Source: an uncultured Bacteroides sp.
Lineage (GTDB): Bacteria; Bacteroidota; Bacteroidia; Bacteroidales; Bacteroidaceae
Assembly (NCBI GenBank): GCA_900555635.1
Contig: USLU01000018.1
Location: forward strand, 1-64,000
Length of the DNA stretch: 64,000 nucleotides
Direction: 5' to 3'
Shown: in pieces, positions 33,818 to 42,699 of the stretch
Position numbering within the stretch: position 1 is the stretch's first letter
How the letters are laid out: each line of letters begins with the position of its first letter
Notes under the pieces: model-generated
Databases searched by the model: none
Told to the model about the DNA's origin: nothing
The model's input: only the letters and a program-made list of their open reading frames with translations
Translations under genes and position numbers: made by a program

Positions 33818-35023
33818 TTATGTATTCTCCAAATTTCTTATCGACCTTATAGTCATCATCCAAACTGCTGCCAATACCGTAGCAATGCCGCAATACAAGA
33901 AAATATTAGCTATTCCTAGCGAATCAGCAAAGAAGCTGGTCGCAAACAATCCGATGATCGAAGGGAACAAACTCACGCTATCGAATAGAGCGAAGACACG
34001 TCCCAGATACTGGGGTTTGAACTGCGTTTGCATCAATGTGGTGAAAGGTCCCGAAAAGAAAGGAACGGTAAGACCTTGTATTACGGTTAATATGGCAAAA
34101 AACAGGTATCCATCCTTGGGGAGTATACCGCATAGAGCAATGGTAACGCCTATTATAAAGTAAGAATAACCAATCAATACGACTTTTCGCATTTTAGGAT
34201 TCCAAATACCTAATAAGAGACCTCCACCCAACATGCCTATTCCAAACAATACCTCAATCAGGCTGACTTGGTAGGCAGTTCCTGAAAAATTTTGTAAAGT
34301 CATCAGAGGCATTAAAGCTACTATCGGCATGATGAAGAAAGTAACCAGAATTTCAATAATCATCAGTCGGCTGATACCTCTGTTTTTCATGATAACCCGG
34401 AAGCCTTCGGTCATATCTTTTAATACGCTTTTAGCCGATTTATTTTCTTTTTTCGGACTCGGAATGAATACGAATAGCAGTGCGGTGCAGGCAATAAATG
34501 CACCTGCCACATCGAGCAACATTACTATGCTCATATCGAATGAGAGCAACAATATAGCACCTAGCGCCGGACCTCCGATGCTACATATAGACTGTATAGC
34601 TTGGTTCACTGCTGCAATACGCATCAACTCACTTTCGGGAGCCAATAGGGGAATGGACGATTTCATAGCCGGTGCATGAAAAGCTCCACCTATCGAGCGT
34701 AGTGCCAGTAATATATAGATTTGCCAAATTTCTATCGTATCGAGATAAAACAGCAAAGCGATGATTCCCGAACAGAGTGCTACGAAACTATCGGCACCGA
34801 TCATGGTCCATTTGCGGTTCCATCGGTCTACAAAGACACCGGCAAATGGTCCTAATAAAGCTTGGGGAAGTAATGCGGCAATGGTTGCAAAAGACAATAC
34901 TTCTGCCGAACCTGTTTCAAGACTAATCCATAATACAAGTGCAAATTGCGCTATTGAACTACTTAATATAGAGAATAGTTGTCCGGTCCATATAATAATG
35001 AACTTCTTTTTCCAGTTAGTCAT
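33818..35023 (-). CDS. MFS transporter (MefA/MFS_3-like efflux family)
   Basis: A 401-residue inner-membrane transporter with about 12 helices. The start FIIIWTGQLFSILSSSIAQF and the loop VFVDRWNRKWTMIGAD (the MFS loop 2-3 motif, GxxxDRxxRR type) fit the drug-efflux group that includes macrolide exporter MefA. LALRSIGGAFHAPAMKSSIP is also characteristic. Substrate cannot be told from sequence. It has its own promoter (35070-35099) and diverges from ravA. Confidence 0.85.
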   Translation of the reverse strand: MTNWKKKFIIIWTGQLFSILSSSIAQFALVLWISLETGSAEVLSFATIAALLPQALLGPFAGVFVDRWNRKWTMIGADSFVALCSGIIALLFYLDTIEIWQIYILLALRSIGGAFHAPAMKSSIPLLAPESELMRIAAVNQAIQSICSIGGPALGAILLLSFDMSIVMLLDVAGAFIACTALLFVFIPSPKKENKSAKSVLKDMTEGFRVIMKNRGISRLMIIEILVTFFIMPIVALMPLMTLQNFSGTAYQVSLIEVLFGIGMLGGGLLLGIWNPKMRKVVLIGYSYFIIGVTIALCGILPKDGYLFFAILTVIQGLTVPFFSGPFTTLMQTQFKPQYLGRVFALFDSVSLFPSIIGLFATSFFADSLGIANIFLYCGIATVLAAVWMMTIRSIRNLENT

Positions 35024-35069
35024 ATTGTTTAAATTGATAATCCCGGTGAATTACCATAGGATGTCGACG

Positions 35070-35099
35070 CAAATTTATCAACTTTATGGAATCTACCAA
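35070..35099 (-). promoter_or_regulatory. Bacteroides-type promoter for the MFS gene
   Basis: On the minus strand, TTG (35099-35097), exactly 19 bases, then TAAATTTG (35077-35070). The ATG at 35023 is 46 bases downstream. Confidence 0.7.
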
Positions 35100-35162
35100 A
35101 CTATAAATCGGCTGAAACGTGGAATTGTTCCGTTGAATGGCATATATTTCTCGTTGAATAGC

Positions 35163-35170
35163 TACCTTTG
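35163..35170 (+). promoter_or_regulatory. -7 promoter box directly before ravA
   Basis: A perfect TACCTTTG ends 5 bases before the ATG at 35176, so transcription would begin at or just after the start codon. Two copies of CGTTGAAT at 35131 and 35151, 20 bases apart, lie upstream. Confidence 0.45.
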
Positions 35171-35175
35171 CACTT

Positions 35176-36726
35176 ATGGAAATCAAACAACGCATACAAC
35201 TCCTGCTGGAGGAAATGAACCGGGGAGTTTACGAGAAAGAAACAGAAATAGGATTATCCTTATTGGCAGCATTGGCGGGTGAAAGCATCTTGTTGCTAGG
35301 TCCTCCGGGAGTGGCAAAGTCAATGGTTGCAAGGCGTTTGAAGGAAGCTTTTGTAGATGCAAGGGCATTTGAATACCTGATGTCACGCTTTTCTACTCCG
35401 GATGAAATATTTGGTCCGGTAAGTATCAGTCGCTTGAAAGAGTCTGATAGGTACGAGCGTGCCATTGACGGTTATCTGCCTACCGCCGACGTTGTTTTCC
35501 TCGATGAGATATGGAAAGCCGGACCGGCGATACAAAATACTTTGCTGACGGTTATTAATGAGAAGTTGTTCCGCAATGGTGATAAAGAGTTGAGGCTTCC
35601 GCTTAAATTACTGGTAGCAGCCAGTAATGAGTTGCCCACACAGGGCGAAGGATTGGAAGCATTGTGGGACCGTTTCTTGATTCGTGTCATCAGTACTTGC
35701 ATCCGGCAGGAAAAAGCATTTTATAGCATGCTGCTGGATGATTGCGATGATAAAGAAACGGAAATATGCCAATGGCAAATAACGGATGAAGAATATGTGG
35801 CATGGCAACAAGAAATACGCAAGATTACTGTTCCGGCAGAAGTGTTGTCGTGCATCACAGCCATTCGGAAGTCTTTGATGAAAGTTGAAATGGAAGATTC
35901 CGAAGTACGTCGGGAAGTATATGTAAGCGACCGCCGTTGGAAGAATATTGTACGTTTGCTGAAAACTTCCGCTTTTATACATGGACGGGTGGAAGTGAAT
36001 ATTACCGATCTGCTTCCTATATATCACTGCTTATGGAATGAACCCGATGAATGTATTGCAATCCGGCAGGTTGTAATCCGTTGCCTGTTCAGTCTCTATG
36101 CCAAAGAAATAACCTCGATCACTTCTTCTTTAAAGTCGGATTTGAAAGTCAGCCGGGTACGCGAAGCATTGGATAAAGCTCGTTTGAAAGGCGACCGCCG
36201 TGACGATGATTTGCTCATTACGGATCATTTCTACTATCAGGTGGAAAGTCATGGAACAGGAAACACCTATATCTTTATCGTGGACTATAAAAACATGAAA
36301 GAGTATAGTGCCAAAGATGCGCCTGCCATCGGAGTAATGTACACCGATCCGTTGAATTCGAAGCGAACCATTATTCGTGCTTTTTCCGATACCAGCCAGA
36401 TGCAGGAAGAAGGTGCCGAGCGCGTTTCACTATTTCGGGATGACAAACATCTTTACATTAATGGTGTTCGCTTTCCGATGAGGCGGTTGAAAAGAGGAGA
36501 GGAACAACAATTAAGTTTGGGTAACCTTTCCATAACCGATAGGGATTATGAAACTGAGTTGGAGAAAGCTTCCGGAAATATAGATAAGTTGGTGAAAGAT
36601 CTCTCCGAAAATATATTTGCTTCTGAGGAAGACAGGAAGGGAATTGCACAGTACATTGCCACTATACGCAAAGAAATAGCCTGGGCACGGGTGGATGTAC
36701 GTAAACTACGTTACGGCGATGAGTGA
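35176..36726 (+). CDS. ravA: RavA-like MoxR-family AAA+ ATPase
   Basis: A 516-residue ATPase close to E. coli RavA (498 residues). Walker A is GPPGVAKS (residues 42-49), Walker B VVFLDEIW with Asp110-Glu111, and FEYLMSRFSTPDEIFGP and VYVSDRRWKN match RavA almost word for word. The AAA+ module takes up about residues 20-330; the remaining part is the LARA/triple-helical region, less conserved. In E. coli RavA works with the vWA protein ViaA and affects aminoglycoside sensitivity and respiratory complexes. The next gene overlaps its stop by 8 bases and encodes the vWA partner. Whether the Bacteroides pair does the same is unknown. Confidence 0.88.
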   Translation: MEIKQRIQLLLEEMNRGVYEKETEIGLSLLAALAGESILLLGPPGVAKSMVARRLKEAFVDARAFEYLMSRFSTPDEIFGPVSISRLKESDRYERAIDGYLPTADVVFLDEIWKAGPAIQNTLLTVINEKLFRNGDKELRLPLKLLVAASNELPTQGEGLEALWDRFLIRVISTCIRQEKAFYSMLLDDCDDKETEICQWQITDEEYVAWQQEIRKITVPAEVLSCITAIRKSLMKVEMEDSEVRREVYVSDRRWKNIVRLLKTSAFIHGRVEVNITDLLPIYHCLWNEPDECIAIRQVVIRCLFSLYAKEITSITSSLKSDLKVSRVREALDKARLKGDRRDDDLLITDHFYYQVESHGTGNTYIFIVDYKNMKEYSAKDAPAIGVMYTDPLNSKRTIIRAFSDTSQMQEEGAERVSLFRDDKHLYINGVRFPMRRLKRGEEQQLSLGNLSITDRDYETELEKASGNIDKLVKDLSENIFASEEDRKGIAQYIATIRKEIAWARVDVRKLRYGDE

Positions 36727-38164
36727 AAGCCGGTATGATATTGCCTTTTATGTGCAGGTACTCGACCTGTTTGTGAAGACCGGAGAGTGTGCAACAGAGA
36801 GTAGGGAACCGCTTCATGCCTATCTGATTTCCGTAATGAACGATGTTACGGTTAAAGTGCAAGTACTGAATGACGACATCTGTGCACGTATCTTTTACGA
36901 CACCATGCTCCAGTTCATCCAGTTGAATCTGGAGAAAGAAAAATATAACTTGCAGAAGAGCCAGTCGGAACGGAACGAGATGAAGCTTGTTTTGGAATGG
37001 TCTATCAAGAAACGGAAAGACGGTTGGCAGGCATTGTTACAGCAAATTTCGGACAAGTATCAGGAATATGGTTTCGACCAGCGCTTCTACAGAGGGCAAT
37101 TCGAAAGTGAAGGCAAGTGTGCGGACGAGGAAATGTGGGAAAAGATGGTAGATGATTGGGAAGAGTCTTTCCAACAAAAAATGCAGGATCAGAAGAAGAA
37201 GGAAATAGATTTTCGTAGAGATGCCCTCGAACGGAGACTGCACTCTAATCTGAAAGATATTCCCGAATACATTCGCCGGAACGACATTGACAAGGATGAG
37301 TTTTTCCAGTCATGGGGCTTGATGAGTGGCATGTGGAACACAATCGACTTTGAACGAATACGCAAAGTAGTCCGCATTCAGCGGGATTATCCTGAGATTG
37401 TGAAAGTGGCGAACAAGATGGGACGGATAGCCGATGATGAAGGCAAGGATACTATGTACGTCTCTGAGGGAGATGTTTATAAACTGGAACACTCTGCCAA
37501 ATGTGATATTTTGGGCATCACCGTAGGCAATGATCTGAATGCGCTGCTGCCCATAGAACTGGCTCATTGTGCCGATAATGAATTAGAGGATTTATTTGTC
37601 TATAAATACTTGACGAACAAACTTCAGACCTTTCGTTATAAATCCGAAATCATGCAACCTGCCCGTCGTTTGGAGACTAAACCCGCCAAAAGAAAGGGGC
37701 CGATGGTAGTTTGCCTCGATACCTCCGGTAGTATGGCGGGCAAACCGGAAAAAATAGCCCATTCCCTACTGATTAAGATACTGGAAATAGCGGACAGGCA
37801 GCAAAGAAGTTGTTACCTGATAGCCTTTTCAGTATCTATCAATCCTATTGATATAAGGAAAGAACGGGCGCGTTTGCTCGAGTTTTTCTCAAAAACAGCT
37901 TGTGGAGATACGGATGCTACCCGCATGTTACAGGCAACCTTTCGTCTTCTCCGATCTTCTAAAGATTATATGAATGCGGATGTCCTGTGGGTCAGTGACT
38001 TTAAGATTCCGTTATCTACGTCGGAGCTAATCGATAAGATGCAGGAACTCCGGGAGGCAGATACCCATTTTTATGGCTTGCAGATAGGCATTGCCGATAA
38101 TGAATGGGCGCCCTTCTTTGACCGTATTTATAGGATTGGATATACTCCCTCCCGGCGTTATTAG
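36719..38164 (+). CDS. viaA: ViaA-like von Willebrand factor A protein
   Basis: A 481-residue cytoplasmic protein, the partner of the upstream RavA-like ATPase. The first 320 residues are helical and charged. The vWA domain follows with the metal-binding MIDAS residues DTSGSMAG (near residue 340), TDATRML and the Asp of VLWVSDFKI. I chose the ATG at 36719, which overlaps the ravA stop in the ATGA-like manner of coupled genes; an earlier ATG at 36695 would add eight residues. The stop lies 10 bases from the end of the opposing vWA gene. Confidence 0.8.
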   Translation: MSESRYDIAFYVQVLDLFVKTGECATESREPLHAYLISVMNDVTVKVQVLNDDICARIFYDTMLQFIQLNLEKEKYNLQKSQSERNEMKLVLEWSIKKRKDGWQALLQQISDKYQEYGFDQRFYRGQFESEGKCADEEMWEKMVDDWEESFQQKMQDQKKKEIDFRRDALERRLHSNLKDIPEYIRRNDIDKDEFFQSWGLMSGMWNTIDFERIRKVVRIQRDYPEIVKVANKMGRIADDEGKDTMYVSEGDVYKLEHSAKCDILGITVGNDLNALLPIELAHCADNELEDLFVYKYLTNKLQTFRYKSEIMQPARRLETKPAKRKGPMVVCLDTSGSMAGKPEKIAHSLLIKILEIADRQQRSCYLIAFSVSINPIDIRKERARLLEFFSKTACGDTDATRMLQATFRLLRSSKDYMNADVLWVSDFKIPLSTSELIDKMQELREADTHFYGLQIGIADNEWAPFFDRIYRIGYTPSRRY

Positions 38165-38174
38165 ATTTGTTCTT

Positions 38175-39302
38175 CTACGATTTGATGTTCTGTGATATCC
38201 ACATGCCGATGTCCTGTTTGCTGAGTGCGGCTGCCATCAAGTCGGGGAATTTATCCGGCGTACAGGCAAAAGTAGGCACACCGATATTCGCTAAAAATTC
38301 AGCATGGTCTTTGTCGTATGACGGTGCTCCGTCGTCATTCAGGGCGGGCAGGACGATGAGTTGTACGCCGCTGTTCACTAATGATACAAACTTCTTGCGC
38401 ATCTCGCGTGCGTCACCTCCTTCGTAAAGGTCGGTCACTAATACCAGCACGGTGTCCTGCGGGCGAGTAATCACTCCCTGGCAATAGGTCAGTGCGCGTG
38501 CAATGTCTGTGCCGCCTCCCAACTGTACGCCGAAGAGCAGATCGACCGGATCTTGCAGGTCGTCCGTAAGATCTACCACAGATGTGTCGAATACCACCAT
38601 CCGCGTGCTTACTGCCGGAATGGATGCTAATACGGAACCAAAGATTCCCGAGTAGATAACGGATGTTCCCATAGAACCGCTTTGGTCTAAGCAGAGAATG
38701 ATATCTTTCATCGCCTTCCGCTTTCTGCCGTAACCGATGCGTACTTCCGGGATAATTGTCTTGTAGTCCGGTTGGTAGTTCTTCAGGTTTTTGGTGATGG
38801 TCGTTTTCCAATCTATTTCATTATAACGCGGATTTCTTCGGCGTGAAGAACGATTGAGTGCTCCCGTCACTGCCTGCTGGGTGGGGGCGGAGAGTTTGCG
38901 CAATAATTCATCCACTACCTTCCGCACTACTTGTCGTGCCATTTCTTTGTTCTTTTCAGGAATAACACGGCTGAGTGACATCAAGGTTGCCACCAGGTGT
39001 ACATCGGGAACTACGGTTTCGAGCATTTCCTTTTCAGTCAGCAAGGAGGTGAGGTTCAGCCTTTTGATAGCATCCCTTTGAATAACCTGTACAACGGTTT
39101 GAGGAAAAAACTCACGGATGTCTCCCAACCAGCGGCTTACCTTTGGAGCAGATGAACCGAGGCCACCACGCCGGTCACTGTCATATACGGCTTCCAGAGA
39201 CTGGTCGATGCGTTGCTCCTCCAGGTTTAGTTTTACCCCTGTGCCATCCGCTTCGTTTCCACCCAGTATCAGGCGCCATCTTTTCAGATATTCTTCTTCC
39301 AT
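38175..39302 (-). CDS. vWA domain protein, last gene of the SWIM/MoxR operon
   Basis: A 375-residue protein. Residues about 1-200 are an all-helical part with the Arg-rich NRSSRRRNPRYNEIDWKTT and YGRKRKAMK. The vWA domain (about 200-350) has a complete MIDAS: DQSGSMGTS, the Thr of LGGGTDIARA and Asp of VTDLYEGG. It is the final gene of a five-gene minus-strand operon, 8 bases after the DUF5682 gene. It is distinct from ViaA: shorter and with a different helical part. Likely acts as the metal-dependent partner of the operon's MoxR ATPase. Confidence 0.85.
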   Translation of the reverse strand: MEEEYLKRWRLILGGNEADGTGVKLNLEEQRIDQSLEAVYDSDRRGGLGSSAPKVSRWLGDIREFFPQTVVQVIQRDAIKRLNLTSLLTEKEMLETVVPDVHLVATLMSLSRVIPEKNKEMARQVVRKVVDELLRKLSAPTQQAVTGALNRSSRRRNPRYNEIDWKTTITKNLKNYQPDYKTIIPEVRIGYGRKRKAMKDIILCLDQSGSMGTSVIYSGIFGSVLASIPAVSTRMVVFDTSVVDLTDDLQDPVDLLFGVQLGGGTDIARALTYCQGVITRPQDTVLVLVTDLYEGGDAREMRKKFVSLVNSGVQLIVLPALNDDGAPSYDKDHAEFLANIGVPTFACTPDKFPDLMAAALSKQDIGMWISQNIKS

Positions 39303-39310
39303 TCTTCTCT

Positions 39311-41599
39311 TTATTTCGTTTCAAGTCCTAATAATTGGCAAACTATGGGAATTACCCGGGCTGCTTCAGCCTCGTTGTGGGTAGTATTCGCATTTGTTTG
39401 CGTCTGTATGCCTCCTGCACCGTATGTCTTGGCCTTTTCTCCCAGTTTACGTCGTTCTGCCGGACTGAATTCACTGAAAGTACGTTTCAGTATCGGCAGT
39501 AGCTCCATGAATACCTCTTTGTCTTGCGTGCAAATCCAGTTGTTTACGAGATTCCACAGATTATCATCGAGTAACAGGATGGAACCGGAAGAACGAAGGA
39601 AACCCTCGAACCAGTATGCCATATCTGCCGGAGCATTACCTACCGAGGAATAGAAACTGAGAGTTTTCTGCATTTCATCTGGAGAAATCACCCCTTTGTC
39701 GTTTAGCAATCGTGTAGCGTACCCCGACAATAACGGATGGACATTTGCCGTTGTGCGTACTTGTCCGATAAATTCAATCCACATCGTACTTAACTCCGGA
39801 TCATTGAGTGTTGATACGGCATAGTCAGTAGATACCAGACGATCAAGAACTTCTGCCGCAGCTTCTTCGTCGATGTTGATACAGACCAGTACTCCACCCG
39901 CAAGGATGCGCGCTATCATGGCATGAAGCATATTGCCGACCTTAGAGAAGTCGAGTTCCCGTACATTGCCGTAACGGACAATATCTACCAGATCGGGTAC
40001 AGCCTGCATCATTTCCAGAATATCGGTTGAGGCGGCGGATAGGCGGTCCAACTGTATGGTCATGGCTTCTACCAAGTCCGGAAGGTTGGCAGGGATTACC
40101 CGGTTTAACAACTGGGTGAGTTCGGGAATATGCCGTATCTCTCCGGTTTGTTTCAGCAGATATTTTTGGGTGGCTTCTTCCAGCGTATTTCCCCAGATGG
40201 CTGTTTCGATGACGCTGATAATCTGTTCCGGTTTGTGATAGAGGGTCCACCTTTCCTTGAAGGTTCCTTTCCCATCTGTGTATCCGGGCAGCGCCCAGTC
40301 TATATTGAGCAGGTGCAGGCGGTGGAAGAAAATGCTTCGTTCCAGGTCGTTCGGTTTACGGAGGTCGAGAACCAATTCTTTAATCTCGGCGGTAAAAGGA
40401 ACACGCAGACGCTTTTGTATCTTTTCCACATCGACTAAAAGAGGAACTTTCGGTACATCATCGGGCACACTGCCCAAACGGTTGCTGATGATAAGCTCTT
40501 CTTTGATAATCTGCAACAGAATATCGTCACCGAAGCCCATAACGGTAGTAATCGCCTCATTGAATTCATCCAGCGACGGAGCTGAGAGATTGCGAAGGGC
40601 TGCCGTAGCCTGTGCCAACCGTATCGTCTCGATGACATGCGCCACAGAGATGTCCATATTCTTTTTGCGGAGGAGGGCAGCGGCATGGCTGATCCACAGT
40701 GTTCCGTCATCTTCCGGCTGATGCCAGAGGTAATCGTACCAACCCGGCGACTGGATGCCTGCCCCGTATCCGCTGCGGAGGGAGAGGCGATCGTATGTCC
40801 ACGGTATCCAAGTACATTCTATTTTGACTTTGGGAAGTCCTTTCAGCAGTTCGTTATCTTCTTTAATTTTGGGCATGGAGCTGAGCGCCGGTACATGCCA
40901 TGCGCCACAGACTACGGCAATACGTTCAAAGTTTTCCTTCTGAGCTGCACGGATCATCTTCCGCATCCATGCCTCACGGAGCAAATCACGTGTCGAAGTA
41001 TGCTGAGGAAGTTCGGTGCGCAAGGCGGTAACCGCTTCTTGCACGGCTTCGAATATATCCGCATTATCTTTGCGGTGTTCAACGGTTGTTTCCCACCAAG
41101 TCTCGCCATCGGAATACCCGGCAACTTCTGCCAGATAATCAAAAGGATCTCCTAAGGTAGTTTCTACCTCTGCGGTTTCTTGCACTTCGATAACTTCTTG
41201 TTCTTTCCCATTATTTTCCTGTACCTCAAGAGTACCTTCCGCTTCTTCCTCCTCTACTTCTTTCTCTTCTTTCTTGAAGTTGAGCGCCATAGAGTGTGTC
41301 AGTGGTAAGTCGAAGAACCGCAACGGAACCTCGTTCTGTATGGCGTAACGCATCGTCTGCCATTCTGGCGAGAATTCGGCAAAAGGGTAGAACACAGCAT
41401 TCTGGGGTTTGTCGGGCTGGTAAGCAAGCAGGGCAACCGGAGGCTCCATTTGCGAGTTTATGACGCACGGAACCAGCGCTTCGGCTTCGGCAGGTCCTTC
41501 CAGCAGGATAAGGTCCGGCTTCAACTCTTGCAAATAGTTCAACACGTTTCGGCACGAACCGGGACCATGATGTCTTATTCCTAATAAATGAATAGCCAT
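39311..41599 (-). CDS. DUF5682 protein of the SWIM/MoxR operon
   Basis: A 762-residue protein with no signal peptide. It starts IHLLGIRHHGPGSCRN, then DLILLEGPAEAEALVP, and near residue 230 IAVVCGAWHVPALSS; these GxRHHGP, EGP and GxWH motifs are typical, from memory, of DUF5682 and recall the TraB/ChaN-like enzyme fold (inference). An acidic low-complexity insert rich in Glu lies at about residues 110-155. The rest, about 500 residues, is helical and repeat-like. No enzymatic activity is known. It lies between the MoxR ATPase and the vWA gene, 10 and 8 bases apart, so it is surely part of their complex or pathway. Confidence 0.75.
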   Translation of the reverse strand: MAIHLLGIRHHGPGSCRNVLNYLQELKPDLILLEGPAEAEALVPCVINSQMEPPVALLAYQPDKPQNAVFYPFAEFSPEWQTMRYAIQNEVPLRFFDLPLTHSMALNFKKEEKEVEEEEAEGTLEVQENNGKEQEVIEVQETAEVETTLGDPFDYLAEVAGYSDGETWWETTVEHRKDNADIFEAVQEAVTALRTELPQHTSTRDLLREAWMRKMIRAAQKENFERIAVVCGAWHVPALSSMPKIKEDNELLKGLPKVKIECTWIPWTYDRLSLRSGYGAGIQSPGWYDYLWHQPEDDGTLWISHAAALLRKKNMDISVAHVIETIRLAQATAALRNLSAPSLDEFNEAITTVMGFGDDILLQIIKEELIISNRLGSVPDDVPKVPLLVDVEKIQKRLRVPFTAEIKELVLDLRKPNDLERSIFFHRLHLLNIDWALPGYTDGKGTFKERWTLYHKPEQIISVIETAIWGNTLEEATQKYLLKQTGEIRHIPELTQLLNRVIPANLPDLVEAMTIQLDRLSAASTDILEMMQAVPDLVDIVRYGNVRELDFSKVGNMLHAMIARILAGGVLVCINIDEEAAAEVLDRLVSTDYAVSTLNDPELSTMWIEFIGQVRTTANVHPLLSGYATRLLNDKGVISPDEMQKTLSFYSSVGNAPADMAYWFEGFLRSSGSILLLDDNLWNLVNNWICTQDKEVFMELLPILKRTFSEFSPAERRKLGEKAKTYGAGGIQTQTNANTTHNEAEAARVIPIVCQLLGLETK

Positions 41600-41609
41600 T
41601 CTATTTCTT

Positions 41610-42686
41610 TTAAATCATATCTCTTGAAGCACGGTAGATGTCTTTCCAGCCGTCACGGTGTTTCACTACTGTTTCCATATATTCCTGCCATACTACTTTA
41701 TCCTGCACAGGGTCTTTCACGACAGCACCGAGAATACCCGATACCAGGTCTTCGGCATGTATCTCTCCGTCTCCGAAGTAACCTGCCATTGCCAAACCGT
41801 TGTTTACCACGGATATAGCCTCAGCGGTGCTCAGTGTACCACTGGGAGTCTTTAGCTTGGTCTTACCATCATCAGTAGCTCCCTGGCGCAGTTCGCGGAA
41901 GATGGTGACTACGCGGCGTATCTCTTCCAGAGCCGGTTTTTCTGCCGGAAGCTGCATCACTTTCTCGAAACTTTCCACGCGTCGGCGTACAATGTCTATT
42001 TCTTCGTCGATGCTGTCGGGCAAAGGAAGGATTACAGTGTTGAAACGGCGTTTTAATGCACTGGATAAATCGTTGACGCCCTTATCCCGGTTGTTGGCGG
42101 TGGCAATGATATTGAATCCCCGTATGGCTTGCACCTCTTTGTTCAGTTCGGGGACAGGTAGGGTTTTCTCTGAAAGAATGGTGATAAGCGTATCTTGCAC
42201 ATCTGACCCGATACGTGTTAACTCTTCAATACGTCCTATCTTGCCTTCCTGCATGGCTTTCATGATCGGAGTCTGCACCAAGGCACCTTCGCTGGGGCCT
42301 TCTGCCAACAAGCGTGCGTAGTTCCAGCCGTAACGGATAGCTTCTTCTCCGGTACCTGCCGTACCTTGTACTATCAGTGTGGAGTTGCCGGATATGGCAG
42401 CGGCGATGTGTTCGCTTACCCAGCTCTTGGCAGTTCCGGGCAGTCCGTAGAGTAGGAGGGCACGGTCGGTTACCAACGTAGCGACTGCTATTTCCATCAA
42501 CCGGCGATTGCCGATATATTTGGGTGAGACTTCAAACCCGTTTTTGAGCTTGCCGCCCATCAGGTAGGTGACTACCGATTGCGGAGACATTTCCCAGTTT
42601 TCGGGAACAAGATTGGTTTCGTTCTTTTTCAGTTCGTGCAACTCTTCTGCGAATTGTTGTTCGGCATGTTGTCTAAGTAAGTTCAT
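41610..42686 (-). CDS. MoxR-type AAA+ ATPase of the SWIM/DUF5691/DUF5682/vWA operon
   Basis: A 358-residue AAA+ ATPase. Walker A is GLPGTAKS (residues 81-88). In the Walker B position the chain reads GRIEELTR, a Glu replacing the first Asp of the common DE pair, which may alter hydrolysis. NIIATANNRDKGVNDLSSAL matches the sensor region of MoxR proteins and LKRRFNTVILPLP holds the arginine finger area. It lies 13 bases after the DUF5691 gene and 10 bases before DUF5682. MoxR proteins with vWA partners act as chaperone-like assembly machines; the client here is unknown. Confidence 0.85.
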   Translation of the reverse strand: MNLLRQHAEQQFAEELHELKKNETNLVPENWEMSPQSVVTYLMGGKLKNGFEVSPKYIGNRRLMEIAVATLVTDRALLLYGLPGTAKSWVSEHIAAAISGNSTLIVQGTAGTGEEAIRYGWNYARLLAEGPSEGALVQTPIMKAMQEGKIGRIEELTRIGSDVQDTLITILSEKTLPVPELNKEVQAIRGFNIIATANNRDKGVNDLSSALKRRFNTVILPLPDSIDEEIDIVRRRVESFEKVMQLPAEKPALEEIRRVVTIFRELRQGATDDGKTKLKTPSGTLSTAEAISVVNNGLAMAGYFGDGEIHAEDLVSGILGAVVKDPVQDKVVWQEYMETVVKHRDGWKDIYRASRDMI

Positions 42687-42699
42687 ATTATTCTTGTTT

